NCBI RefSeq assembly: GCF_002752355.1
Contig: NZ_MRAV01000009.1
Location: forward strand, 1-64,000
Origin: Leucobacter sp. OLIS6
GTDB taxonomy: Bacteria; Actinomycetota; Actinomycetes; Actinomycetales; Microbacteriaceae
Length of the DNA stretch: 64,000 bases
Reading direction: 5' to 3'
Under the pieces are notes generated by a model, which searched no databases, had not been told where the DNA came from, and saw nothing but the letters and a program-made list of their open reading frames with translations. Below are positions 8,579-18,435 of this stretch, in pieces (position 1 is the first letter of the stretch; every line of letters starts with the position of its first letter). The translations under genes and the position numbers were made by a program.

Positions 8579-9145
8579 GTGTCAGAACCACGTGCTGAGG
8601 CGCTCGAAGCCGTGCGCAATCGTCGCTCGCACTCGAGCGTCACCGAGGAAGCTCCCAGCTCCGCGGAGCTCGCCGAACTGGTGGCCGCGCTGTCGAGCGT
8701 CGCCGATCACTCGGGGCTGCGCCCCTGGCGCCTGATCGAGCTCCGGGGCGACGACCGGGACGTCATCGCGACGGGTCTCGCCGCGGCCGATGGCGGTGAC
8801 GAGAAGGCTCGCGAGAAGTACGCGAAGAAGGCGAGGCGAGCCCCGCTGGTGCTCGCGATCGTCGTGAAGCCGCGACCGAGCGGGAAGGTGCCCGTGTGGG
8901 AGCAGGAGGCCGTCGCCTCGGGCGTCGCGCACCTGCTGTCGCTGCTGCTGCACGAGGCCGGCTGGGGCGTGATCTGGCGCACCGGCACACTCACCCGCAC
9001 CGAGCCCGTGCACCGCGCCCACCAGCTCGCACCCGACGAGTACCTGCTCGGCTGGCTCTACATCGGCGGGATCCCCGAGAAGGACCGGAAGCAGAAGCCG
9101 CGCAAACCGCTGCGGGTCGACGAGGTGCTGGGCACCCTCGACTGA
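8579..9145 (+). CDS. Nitroreductase-family flavoprotein
   Basis: 188 aa, GTG start with GGAGG 5-9 nt upstream. The N-terminal RNRRSHSSVTEEAP matches the FMN-contacting RRSxR start of nitroreductases, RPWRL-like text (HSGLRPWRLIEL) follows, and LLHEAGWGVIWRTG with a short C-terminal GWLYIGG complete the small single-domain type (RutE/YdjA-like). These enzymes use NAD(P)H to reduce nitro groups, quinones or related electrophiles; the substrate is unknown. It is divergent from dps, which loosely suggests a stress context. Confidence 0.85.
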   Translation: MSEPRAEALEAVRNRRSHSSVTEEAPSSAELAELVAALSSVADHSGLRPWRLIELRGDDRDVIATGLAAADGGDEKAREKYAKKARRAPLVLAIVVKPRPSGKVPVWEQEAVASGVAHLLSLLLHEAGWGVIWRTGTLTRTEPVHRAHQLAPDEYLLGWLYIGGIPEKDRKQKPRKPLRVDEVLGTLD

Positions 9146-9175
9146 CCGGTCGGATCCCGGCTTCAGCACCCGGCT

Positions 9176-9565
9176 TTAGTGCCCGGCTTCGACGACCGCG
9201 CAGGACCAGATGCCGATCAGCGCGATCCCTGCGAGAGCGAGCATGCCGCCGGCGAGGCCGCGAAGCCTCCGGGGGCCCGGCGGCGAGGCGAGGCGGATCA
9301 CGATCATGATCGCGTAGACCAGAGCGATGGTGATCGCGATCACCGTCGCGAGCCCCCGGGATCTTCCGCTTCCGCCGAAGATCAGCAGGCCGAAGGGCAC
9401 CAGCGCGAGCAGCAGGAACAGCCCGCCCATGACGAGCCAGATGCGCCCGCTCGACGTTCGCAGGGCCGGCTGGTTCGCCATCCGCGTTGGATCCGGTTCC
9501 GGACCGACGGACGGCTCCGCTCCCCGATCTTGCGCGGGATCACCCGCGCCGCCCGGTCCGTTCAT
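9176..9565 (-). CDS. Small membrane protein of unknown function
   Basis: 129 aa. A Pro/Gly/Asp-rich soluble N-terminus of about 35 residues is followed by three hydrophobic stretches (about 43-63, 72-92, 103-123). It lies just downstream of the pfpI-like gene on the same strand (10 nt), so it is probably the second cistron of that unit. Family not recognised. Confidence 0.7.
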   Translation of the reverse strand: MNGPGGAGDPAQDRGAEPSVGPEPDPTRMANQPALRTSSGRIWLVMGGLFLLLALVPFGLLIFGGSGRSRGLATVIAITIALVYAIMIVIRLASPPGPRRLRGLAGGMLALAGIALIGIWSCAVVEAGH

Positions 9566-9575
9566 CGTCTCCCCC

Positions 9576-10124
9576 TCAAACGGTCTGCCCCGGATGCGGA
9601 CCCTCGCCGATCTCCTCGACGAGCTTCGCGCAGAACGCGGGCAGGTCGTCGGGGGTGCGGCTCGACACCAGACCCTGATCGACCACGACCTCCTCGTCCA
9701 CCCAGTTGGCTCCGGCGTTCTGGAGGTCGGTGCGCAGACTCGGATAGCTCGTGAGCGTGCGCCCGTCGACCACGCCCGCCTCGATCAGGATCCAGGCCCC
9801 GTGGCAGATGACGCCGACCGGCTTGTGCTGCTCGAAGAAGGCGCGCGCGAAGTCGCGCGCGGCGGCGTCCATGCGGAGCTGGTCCGCGTTCTGCACTCCA
9901 CCGGGCAGGACCAGCGCGTCGAAGCCGTCGACCGAGGCACCGTTGACACCGAGATCCACCCGCTGCTCATGCCCCTTCGCTCCGGTGATCGACCCGCTCT
10001 TCGGCGACACGAGACGCGCGTCCGCGCCCGCCTCAACGACCGCGTCCCACGGTGCGGTCAGCTCGCTGTCCTCGAAGCCGTCCGTCGCCAGGAATGCCAC
10101 GTTCGTCCCCTGGATATCCGTCAT
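9576..10124 (-). CDS. DJ-1/PfpI-family protein
   Basis: 182 aa. It has the nucleophile elbow GVICHGAW with Cys107 and His108 and an upstream acidic residue Glu18 (GFEDSEL), the arrangement of PfpI-like peptidases, deglycases and general stress proteins (YhbO/YraA group). The ATG at 10124 was chosen over an upstream in-frame ATG because GGAAGGAA sits correctly before it and the family begins just there. Whether it is a protease or a glyoxalase/deglycase cannot be told from sequence. Confidence 0.88.
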   Translation of the reverse strand: MTDIQGTNVAFLATDGFEDSELTAPWDAVVEAGADARLVSPKSGSITGAKGHEQRVDLGVNGASVDGFDALVLPGGVQNADQLRMDAAARDFARAFFEQHKPVGVICHGAWILIEAGVVDGRTLTSYPSLRTDLQNAGANWVDEEVVVDQGLVSSRTPDDLPAFCAKLVEEIGEGPHPGQTV

Positions 10125-10245
10125 CTGTTCGTTCCTTCCGCTCCGTTTCCGATCACCTACCGGTCCAGATTCCCAGCCCGTCACGCGGGCTTCCAGGGGG
10201 TGTCAACCCGATGCCGAGCGTGATACGCGGGTCGAGCGGCCAGAA

Positions 10246-10262
10246 TTCTGCTCAGAGCAGAA
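10246..10262. promoter_or_regulatory. Perfect palindrome upstream of the PopR-like gene
   Basis: TTCTGCTCAGAGCAGAA is a perfect 8+1+8 inverted repeat. Its core CTGCTCAGAGCAG (10248-10260) ends 41 nt before the ATG at 10302. An 11/13-identical core lies 41 nt before the clpP start at 11948, so it is a strong candidate operator for the adjacent regulator. Confidence 0.65.
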
Positions 10263-10301
10263 CCCCGCACTCCGCGCGCCCGCCGCGGTTAGCCTCCAGG
10301 C

Positions 10302-10646
10302 ATGAGCAACGACGCACCTGAGACCCGCGACCGCCCCGCACCGCTGCCGCTCTGGCGCCACATGCTCGGCGAGGAGTTGAGGCGGCTCCGGCACGAGCGC
10401 GGCGAGACCCTGGGCGAGACCGCGAAGCACGCCGGCGTCTCGCCCCAGTACCTCTCCGAGATGGAGCGCGGCGTCAAGGATCCGTCGAGCGAGATGATCG
10501 CGGCGGTGGCCGGCGCCCTCGACGCGACGCTCATCGACCTCGCGCGATCGGTCGCCGAGAACCTGAGCGGCGACGCGAACCTGCGCGCGGCCGAGGCGGC
10601 ACCGGCCGGACCCTCCGTCCGAGCCGCATTCGCGCTCGCGGCCTGA
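10302..10646 (+). CDS. PopR/ClgR-like XRE regulator of clpP genes
   Basis: 114 aa. The helix-turn-helix spans about residues 22-75, with ELRRLRHERGETLGETAKHAG, VSPQYLSEMERGVKDPSSE and MIAAVAGAL, which is the wording of ClgR/PopR regulators of actinobacterial Clp genes. The short tail ends AFALAA, resembling the C-terminus of an SsrA tag. In Streptomyces, PopR activates the adjacent clpP3-clpP4 operon and is itself degraded by Clp in a way that depends on its C-terminal alanines; the same logic is inferred here. The gene is convergent with a clpP pair (73 nt between stops) and carries its own palindromic operator. Confidence 0.85.
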   Translation: MSNDAPETRDRPAPLPLWRHMLGEELRRLRHERGETLGETAKHAGVSPQYLSEMERGVKDPSSEMIAAVAGALDATLIDLARSVAENLSGDANLRAAEAAPAGPSVRAAFALAA

Positions 10647-10678
10647 GGCCCCTTCCGACGGCCCAGCGCCCCAGCTGC

Positions 10679-10706
10679 CGGTTGAGCGAGCGGAGCGAGT
10701 CGAAAC
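10679..10706. repeat. Short REP-like motif
   Basis: The gap between the convergent regulator and clpP genes contains GGTTGAGCGAGCGGAGCGAG followed by TCGAAACC. This kind of motif is often dispersed in actinobacterial intergenic regions. Only one copy is in this window, so the repeat call rests on general familiarity. Confidence 0.3.
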
Positions 10707-10719
10707 CCCACCGTCTCCT

Positions 10720-11313
10720 TCACCGCCGCGCGATCACCTCGTCGACGAGTCCGTAGTCGCGCGCCTCGGCCGCCGTGAACACGCGGTCGTGATCCGTGTC
10801 GGTGCGCAGCCGCTCGACCGGCTGTCCGGTGTGCTCGGCGAGCACCGCCTCGAGCTCCGCGCGGATCCGCACCGCCTCGTCGGCCTGCAGGATCAGGTCC
10901 GGGATCGTGCCGCGACGCCCCTGATTCGCGGGCTGGTGCAGCACCACGCGTGCGTGCGGCAGCGCCAGCCGCTTCCCCGGGGCGCCGGATGCGAGCAGCA
11001 CCGCGCCGACGCCGATCGCCTGCCCGACGCAGATCGTGGTGACGTCGGATCGCAGGTACTGCACGGTGTCGGCGATCGCGAGCATGGCGCTGGGATCACC
11101 GCCCTCGCAATTGATCGTGAGCTGAATATCGGTGCCGGGGCTCGACGAGTCGAGATACAGCAGCTGCGCGATGATCGCGTTCGCGACGCCCGAGTCGATC
11201 GGGGTTCCCAGATAGATGATCCGCTCGGTCAGCAGGTGCGAGTAGACGTCCATGATCCGGTCGCCGCGCGGGCTCTCGGAGACCACGCTCGGGATCGTGT
11301 AGCTGCCGCTCAT
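10720..11313 (-). CDS. clpP: ClpP-like subunit lacking the catalytic serine
   Basis: 197 aa Clp peptidase fold. Where active ClpPs have G-Q-A-A-S-M-G-A, this protein has GQAIGVGA: the nucleophile position is Gly101 (codon at 11011-11013). The other two triad residues are retained, His126 (VVLHQP) and Asp172 (TDTDHD). Three adjacent residues differ from consensus, so a single sequencing error does not explain it. The gene overlaps the upstream clpP stop by 4 nt (ATGA), giving equal, coupled synthesis. By analogy to ClpR of plastids and cyanobacteria, it probably forms mixed rings with its active partner and has a structural or regulatory role. Confidence 0.9.
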   Translation of the reverse strand: MSGSYTIPSVVSESPRGDRIMDVYSHLLTERIIYLGTPIDSGVANAIIAQLLYLDSSSPGTDIQLTINCEGGDPSAMLAIADTVQYLRSDVTTICVGQAIGVGAVLLASGAPGKRLALPHARVVLHQPANQGRRGTIPDLILQADEAVRIRAELEAVLAEHTGQPVERLRTDTDHDRVFTAAEARDYGLVDEVIARR

Positions 11314-11948
11314 CGCGCGACCTCCGCCCCGATCGGTGCGCCGAAGCCCAGGCCCGCGGCCCCCGCGCCGCGGGGCATGATCTCGCCGAAGCTCTCGACG
11401 ATGCCGTCGATGAATCCGTAGTCGCGGGCCTCCTCGGCGGAGTACCAGTGGTCGTGCAGCGAGTCTTCGAAGATCCGCTCGACCGGCTGCCCGGTGTCCT
11501 CGCTCGTGAGCCGCAGCAGGGTGTCGCGCGTGTGGCGCAGGTCGCCGGCCTGCAGCTCGACCTCGACGGTGGATCCGCCGATCCCCGCCGATCCCTGGTG
11601 CATGAGGATCCGCGCGTGCGGCAGCGCCCACCGCTTGCCCTTCGTGCCCGAGGTGAGCAGGAACTGGCCCGCGCTGTAGGCGATGCCGAGCGCGAGGGTC
11701 GAGACGTCGTTCGGTACGAGCCGCATGATGTCGCGGATCGCGAGCATGGCCGGAACGGACCCGCCCGGCGAATGGATCCAGAGGGCCATGTCGGCGACGG
11801 GGTCGGCGGCCGACAGCGCCGCGATCTGCGTCGCGAGGAGCATGCCGTTGTCATCGTCGAGGGCGCCGTCGAGCACCAGGATCCGGCGCTCGAACAGTTC
11901 GCGCCGGAACGGCTCGGTGAACACGGGTGGTTTCGGTGATTCGCTCAT
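11310..11948 (-). CDS. clpP: ATP-dependent Clp protease proteolytic subunit (complete triad)
   Basis: 212 aa. Triad residues are Ser92 in GIAYSAGQ, His117 in ILMHQG and Asp162 in FEDSLHD; HSPGGSVPAML at 59-69 is the oxyanion/handle region. It should form a barrel peptidase fed by ClpC or ClpX unfoldases, none of which are in the window. The C-terminal about 20 residues are Gly/Ala-rich and basic at the end. It is first in a two-gene operon with the Ser-less subunit and is likely controlled by the PopR-like protein through the element at 11990-12002. Confidence 0.93.
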   Translation of the reverse strand: MSESPKPPVFTEPFRRELFERRILVLDGALDDDNGMLLATQIAALSAADPVADMALWIHSPGGSVPAMLAIRDIMRLVPNDVSTLALGIAYSAGQFLLTSGTKGKRWALPHARILMHQGSAGIGGSTVEVELQAGDLRHTRDTLLRLTSEDTGQPVERIFEDSLHDHWYSAEEARDYGFIDGIVESFGEIMPRGAGAAGLGFGAPIGAEVAR

Positions 11949-11989
11949 GCCGCCAGCCTGCTCCGGACGGGCCGCCGGCGGGGCGGATC

Positions 11990-12002
11990 CTGCTCACGGC
12001 AG
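11990..12002. promoter_or_regulatory. Candidate PopR-like operator upstream of the clpP pair
   Basis: CTGCTCACGGCAG matches the core of the palindrome before the regulator gene at 11 of 13 bases (both CTGC-N5-GCAG). It ends 41 nt from the clpP ATG at 11948, the same distance as at the regulator. A separate perfect palindrome CGGCAGCGCTGCCG overlaps it at 11997-12010. Confidence 0.55.
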
Positions 12003-12027
12003 CGCTGCCGAGAGCGGCGTCCCCGCG

Positions 12028-13371
12028 TCAGCGCCGATTCAGATGGCGGATCCGCGATCGGCTCGCGACGAACAGCAGCGCCCCGATCGCGAGCAGTCCC
12101 GCCGCGAACAGCCAGACGATGCCGCGCTGCTGCGTCATGAGCAGGACGCAGGAGGCGATGCCGAGGATTGGCACGACCGTCCACACCCGGAAGTGCGGGT
12201 GCTCGACGCGATCCCGGCGGAGCACCAGCACCGACACGTTCGCGCTCAGGAACACGATCAGCAGGAGCAGCACGACGGTCTCGGCGAGCGTCGCGAGGTC
12301 GCCCACCAGCGTGAGCAGCGCAGCGGCGATCGTGGTCACGAGGATCGCGACCCAGGGCGTGCGGCGCTTCGGCAGCACCCGCGAGAGCGCAGGGGGCAGG
12401 AGGCCCTGCTCCGCCATGCCGTAGGCCAGGCGGCTCGCCATGATCATCGTGAGCAGCGCGCCGTTCGCCACCGCGACGAGGGCGATCAGGCTGAAGACGA
12501 CGGGCGGGATCCCCACCCCCGATGCCCGCACGACGTCGAGCAGGGGCCCGCTCGAGTCCGCGAGGCGTTCGGGCGGGACCGCGGTCGCGCTCGCGAGACC
12601 GATGAGCACGTAGACGGCGCCCGCGGTGAGCAGCGCGCCGAACAGCGCGCGCGGGTAGGTACGCGTCGGACGCTGGACCTCCTCGATGACGTTCGCCGAC
12701 GTCTCGAAGCCGACGAACGAGTAGAACGCGATGATCGAACCGGCGAGCACCGCGCCCGCGACCCCAGCGCCGGGCGGCGCCTGGAGCACCCGCGACGGGT
12801 CCCCGCCGCCACCGGCGAGCAGGATCGCGACCACGCCGATCACGATCACCAGCCCGCTCAGCTCGACCGCGGTCATCACGAGGTTCGCGGTGAGCGATTC
12901 CTTGATGCCGCGCGCGTTCAGCGCCGCGAGGATCGCCAGGAAGACGACGGCGACGACCCCCACCGGCAGGTCTACGAAGGTGCCGAGATAGTCGCCGGCG
13001 AAGGCGATCGCGAGCCCGGCCGCGCTCGTCACCCCGGCGGCCAGCATGCTGAAGCCGACGAGGAACGAGACGACCGGGCTGCGGAAGGCGCGCTCCGCGA
13101 ACACCGCGGCTCCGCCCGCTCGGGGGTACTTCGTGACGAGCTCGGCGTACGACCCCGCTGTCAGCAGGGCAAGCAGCAGCGCCAGCAGCAGCGGCGCCCA
13201 CAGCAGCCCGCCCACCTTGCCGGCGAGCACTCCCATCAACGCGTACACGCCCGCGCCGAGCACGTCGCCGAGGATGAAGGCGAACAGCAGCGGACCCGTG
13301 ATCGCCCGTCTCAGCCGGGTCGGTTCCTCGGGGGTGGCGGACGGAGCCTCCGCATCGTTCGTGCGCGTCAT
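12028..13371 (-). CDS. APC-superfamily amino-acid permease
   Basis: 447 aa integral membrane transporter with about twelve hydrophobic segments. The first segment holds FILGDVLGAGVYALMG, the unwound-helix glycine motif of APC carriers, and AFYSFVGFETSANVIEEVQRPTRTYPRAL is the family's conserved loop after helix 6. It imports amino acids by proton symport or exchange; the substrate is not predictable. The ATG at 13371 was taken because no signal or hydrophobic sequence lies further upstream. It ends 79 bp upstream of the clpP start, on the same strand. Confidence 0.9.
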   Translation of the reverse strand: MTRTNDAEAPSATPEEPTRLRRAITGPLLFAFILGDVLGAGVYALMGVLAGKVGGLLWAPLLLALLLALLTAGSYAELVTKYPRAGGAAVFAERAFRSPVVSFLVGFSMLAAGVTSAAGLAIAFAGDYLGTFVDLPVGVVAVVFLAILAALNARGIKESLTANLVMTAVELSGLVIVIGVVAILLAGGGGDPSRVLQAPPGAGVAGAVLAGSIIAFYSFVGFETSANVIEEVQRPTRTYPRALFGALLTAGAVYVLIGLASATAVPPERLADSSGPLLDVVRASGVGIPPVVFSLIALVAVANGALLTMIMASRLAYGMAEQGLLPPALSRVLPKRRTPWVAILVTTIAAALLTLVGDLATLAETVVLLLLIVFLSANVSVLVLRRDRVEHPHFRVWTVVPILGIASCVLLMTQQRGIVWLFAAGLLAIGALLFVASRSRIRHLNRR

Positions 13372-13608
13372 CGCGCCAGGATCGCAGGCGCCCAGCCTGC
13401 GGCACCAGGGCTTGACACCGGCACCCGGGCTTGACAACGGCCCCGCGGCGCACCGCGCCGGCTCGCGCGCCGTCGGGCAGCCGCCCCTGCAGATGTGCGC
13501 CGCCTGGGACCTCGCGGCCCGCAGCGGTATCGCGGTTCCCGTTCCGGAGCCCTCGCCATAGGCTGGCGATACCGCCACCCCGACACCCGACGGACCGGAG
13601 GAACCCGC

Positions 13609-15342
13609 ATGCCGACCATCGCAGACACCATCGTCGCCACGCTGAAGGACGCGGGCGTGCAGCGCGTCTACGGCCTTCCCGGCGACTCGCTCAACGGCTT
13701 CACAGACGCGCTGCGCCGCGACGGCACGGTCGCCTGGCAGCACGTGCGGCACGAAGAAGCCGCCGCATTCGCAGCGGCCGCAGAGGCCGCGCTCACGGGC
13801 GAGCTCACGGTGTGCGCCGGAAGCTGCGGGCCGGGCAACACCCACCTGATCAACGGCCTCTACGACGCCAATCGCAGCCGCGTGCCGGTCCTCGCGATCG
13901 CGGCGCAGATCCCGGGGCCCGAGATCGGCAGCGAGTACTTCCAGGAGACCCACCCGCAGGACCTGTTCCGCGAGGCCTCCGTCTACACCGAGCTCGTGAG
14001 CATCCCCGAGCAGCTCCCCCACGTGCTCGAGATCGCGATGCGCGCCGCCGTCGAGCGGCGCGGCGTGGCCGTCGTGGTGATCCCCGGAGAGATCTTCCTG
14101 AAGGACGCGAGGGATGCCCGGCGCTCCGCACCCATCGCCCAGGCGCGGCGCATCGTCCGCCCCGCCGACGACGAGCTGCAGCGCGCCGCCGAGCTGCTCG
14201 ACGACGCCAAGCGGGTGACGATCCTCGGCGGAGCGGGCGTCGAGGGCGCGCACACCGAGCTCATCGCGCTCGCGGAACGACTGCAGGCTCCGATCGTTCA
14301 CGCCCTGCGCGGCAAGGAGTTCATCGAGTACGACAACCCGTACGACGTCGGCATGACGGGCCTCATCGGTTTCGCCTCGGGCTACCGCGCCATCGAGAAC
14401 TCCGACGTCCTCCTCATGCTCGGCACCGATTTCCCCTACCGGCAGTTCTACCCGTCGAAGGCGAAGATCATCCAGGTCGACATCCGCGGCGAGCACCTCG
14501 GACGCCGCACCCCCATCGATCTCGGGCTCGTGGGCAGCGTGCGCGACACCGTGCGGGCGCTGCTTCCGCTGCTGCGCGAGCGGAAGGACTCGAAGCACCT
14601 CGATGCGGCGACCGCCCACTACGCCAAGTCGCGCAAGGGACTCGACGAGCTCGCCACGAACGACCGCAACCGCACCCCGATCCATCCGCAGTACGTCGCG
14701 AAGCTCGTCAGCGAGCTCGCGAGCGACGATGCCGTGTTCATCCCCGATGTCGGATCACCGACCGTGTGGGCGGCGCGCTATCTCGAGATGAACGGGCGGC
14801 GCCGACTGATCGGCTCGTTCAACCACGGCACGATGGCGAACGCGCTGCCGCACTCGATCGGCGCGCAGTCGGCGTTCCCCGATCGCCAGGTCGTCGCCCT
14901 CGCGGGCGACGGCGGACTCGCGATGCTGCTCGGTGAGCTGCTCACCGTGCGGCAGCTGCACCTGCCGGTGAAGATCGTCGTGTTCAACAACTCCTCGCTG
15001 AACTTCGTGGAGCTCGAGATGAAGGCCGCAGGTTTCGTCACCTACGGCACGGGGCTCGACAACCCCGACTTCGCGGAGGTCGCCCGGGCGGTGGGGTTCC
15101 ATGGTCGCCGCGTCGAACGACCCGACGAGCTCGGGGACGCCCTCGCCGAGGCGTTCGCGCACGACGGCCCCGCGCTCGTCGATGTCGTCACCGCACGCCA
15201 GGAGCTCTCGATCCCGCCGACCATCAGCGCGGCCCAGGCGAAGGGCTTCACGCTCTACGCGCTGCGCACGATCCTGTCGGGACGCGGCGAGGAACTCATG
15301 GACCTGGCCGACACGAACCTGTTCCGCCGACTGTTCGACTGA
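13609..15342 (+). CDS. poxB: Pyruvate dehydrogenase (quinone), PoxB type
   Basis: 577 aa ThDP/FAD enzyme that oxidatively decarboxylates pyruvate to acetate and passes electrons to membrane quinone; E. coli PoxB has 572 aa. The start follows GGAGGAA with a 6-nt gap. The catalytic Glu is in VRHEEAAAF near residue 47, the central FAD/DHS domain covers about 185-330, and the ThDP motif GDGG at about 435 runs to NNSSLN at about 461. The C-terminal tail (ALRTILSGRGEELMDLADTNL) resembles the lipid-activated membrane-binding helix of PoxB. The stop is 6 nt from the convergent ABC-F stop. Related ThDP oxidases are the alternative. Confidence 0.92.
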   Translation: MPTIADTIVATLKDAGVQRVYGLPGDSLNGFTDALRRDGTVAWQHVRHEEAAAFAAAAEAALTGELTVCAGSCGPGNTHLINGLYDANRSRVPVLAIAAQIPGPEIGSEYFQETHPQDLFREASVYTELVSIPEQLPHVLEIAMRAAVERRGVAVVVIPGEIFLKDARDARRSAPIAQARRIVRPADDELQRAAELLDDAKRVTILGGAGVEGAHTELIALAERLQAPIVHALRGKEFIEYDNPYDVGMTGLIGFASGYRAIENSDVLLMLGTDFPYRQFYPSKAKIIQVDIRGEHLGRRTPIDLGLVGSVRDTVRALLPLLRERKDSKHLDAATAHYAKSRKGLDELATNDRNRTPIHPQYVAKLVSELASDDAVFIPDVGSPTVWAARYLEMNGRRRLIGSFNHGTMANALPHSIGAQSAFPDRQVVALAGDGGLAMLLGELLTVRQLHLPVKIVVFNNSSLNFVELEMKAAGFVTYGTGLDNPDFAEVARAVGFHGRRVERPDELGDALAEAFAHDGPALVDVVTARQELSIPPTISAAQAKGFTLYALRTILSGRGEELMDLADTNLFRRLFD

Positions 15343-15348
15343 GCGGGG

Positions 15349-17208
<1,860 letters not shown>

Positions 17209-17261
17209 AACCAGGCAAGTCTACGCGGCGCCGCCTGGGCGGCCGCGCCTATGATGAGCGC

Positions 17262-17810
17262 ATGGCTCGATGGGTCGCGCTGCTGCGCGGAGTGAACGTC
17301 AACGGCATCACCGTGCGCAGCGCCGAGCTGGCGGAGCTGTTCCGCGAGCTCGGCTTCGCCGAGGTGCGCACCGTGCTCGCGTCGGGCAACGTCTGCTTCG
17401 ATACCGAGGATCCGGCCGATGCCGCGGCCGGCGGCGCTCAGGCTACCGAACTGAAGTCGCGGATCGAGCGCGCGCTGGGTGAACGCTTCGGCTACGACGC
17501 CTGGATCGTGCTGGTACCGCTGGACCGTCTCGCCGGCATCATCGACGCGTATCCCTTCGCGCAGGACGCCGAGCACCACGCGTACGTCGTGTTCGGCGCG
17601 GACGAGGACGCGATCCGCGCGGTGCTCGCGGATGCGCCAGAGGTCGCTCCCGACGCCGCGGAGCAGTTCGCACCGGGCGACGGGGTCGTCTACTGGCGAT
17701 GCCCGCGAGGCTCGAGCACCGATACACCGTTCTCGAAGCACCTCGCCCGGGCCCGTTTCAAGACCTCCACGACGACCCGCAACCTCAACACGCTGCGCAA
17801 GCTGGGCTGA
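17262..17810 (+). CDS. DUF1697 family protein
   Basis: 182 aa. It begins WVALLRGVNVNG and continues VRTVLASGNVCFDTEDP, the signature of DUF1697, and ends with FSKHLARARFKTSTTTRNLNTLRKL, also conserved. The family is widespread in actinobacteria and has no established function. It is divergent from the ABC-F gene (53 bp) and ends just before a palindromic repeat element. Confidence 0.9.
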   Translation: MARWVALLRGVNVNGITVRSAELAELFRELGFAEVRTVLASGNVCFDTEDPADAAAGGAQATELKSRIERALGERFGYDAWIVLVPLDRLAGIIDAYPFAQDAEHHAYVVFGADEDAIRAVLADAPEVAPDAAEQFAPGDGVVYWRCPRGSSTDTPFSKHLARARFKTSTTTRNLNTLRKLG

Positions 17811-17826
17811 GCCGAGGCGTTTCCCG

Positions 17827-17889
17827 CGTCATCCTGCGCGAGCTTGCGAGTCGCAGGATCCTGCGACTCCTCCGTCGCGCAGGATGACG
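17827..17889. repeat. Nested palindromic repeat, copy A
   Basis: Outer arms CGTCATCCTGCGCGA (17827-17841) and its exact complement (17875-17889) enclose an inner perfect palindrome with half-site GAGTCGCAGGA (17848-17869). It sits between convergent stops at 17810 and 17900, so it can serve as a bidirectional terminator. Copy B lies at 21207-21267. Confidence 0.75.
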
Positions 17890-17899
17890 ACGGACCGCC

Positions 17900-18400
17900 T
17901 CACCCGTCGAGCGCGCGCATCCAGACCCGCAGCAGCGCGATCATCTGCGCCCGCTGCTCGGGATCGAGCCCCTCGAGCAGGCGGGCCTCGTTGCGCACGT
18001 GCGCGGCGAACGCCTCGTCGATCGCGGCGACGCCCGCCGCGGTCAGTCCGACGACGCGCCCGCGGCCGTCCCGGTCGCTGGAACGCCGCTGCACGTAGCC
18101 CAGCGCTTCGAGCCGGTCGAGCCGCTTGCTCACGGCCCCCGTGGTGACCATCGTGTGCGCGGCGAGTTCGCCGGGCGCGAGCTCGTAGGGCGCGCCGGTG
18201 CGCCGCAGCGTCGCGAGCACGTCGAACTCCCCCTCGCCGAGCCCGTACTCGCGGTAGAGCGCGACGAGTTCGTCGCGCAGGCGTTCGGCGATCCGGTGCA
18301 GACGACCGATTACGCCCACGGGCGATACGTCGAGGTCGGGGCGCTCGACGGACCACTGGGCGAGGATCTCATCGACGCGATCGGGCTCCGGTGCGGTCAT
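17900..18400 (-). CDS. MarR-family transcriptional regulator
   Basis: 166 aa. The winged helix runs from about 45 to 125: FDVLATLRRTG, LAAHTMVTTGAVSKRLDRLEALGYVQR and the wing SSDRDGRGRVVGLT. The ATG at 18400 is preferred over an upstream ATG because it is 7 nt from a TACAAT -10 inside the shared palindrome. It is divergent from the EamA transporter with 40 bp between, and those 40 bp are almost entirely palindromic, so this protein very probably represses itself and the exporter until a ligand binds. Confidence 0.9.
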   Translation of the reverse strand: MTAPEPDRVDEILAQWSVERPDLDVSPVGVIGRLHRIAERLRDELVALYREYGLGEGEFDVLATLRRTGAPYELAPGELAAHTMVTTGAVSKRLDRLEALGYVQRRSSDRDGRGRVVGLTAAGVAAIDEAFAAHVRNEARLLEGLDPEQRAQMIALLRVWMRALDG

Positions 18401-18405
18401 ATGCT

Positions 18406-18435
18406 CGATTGTAGCTTCCCAGGAAGCTACAATCG
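18406..18435. promoter_or_regulatory. Divergent promoter-operator palindrome between marR and eamA
   Basis: Perfect inverted repeat with 14-nt arms CGATTGTAGCTTCC (18406-18419) and complement (18422-18435), spacer CA. It contains a TACAAT -10 on each strand (18428-18433 plus; 18413-18408 minus), each 7 nt from its start codon, so both mRNAs look leaderless and both promoters would be blocked by one bound dimer. Confidence 0.8.

Noticed and set aside
13408-13440. Two GGGCTTGACA direct repeats (TTGACA at 13412 and 13431) upstream of poxB as -35 elements
   Set aside because: No suitable -10 lies 16-19 nt downstream of either, and the sequence may be simple repetition near the APC gene start.
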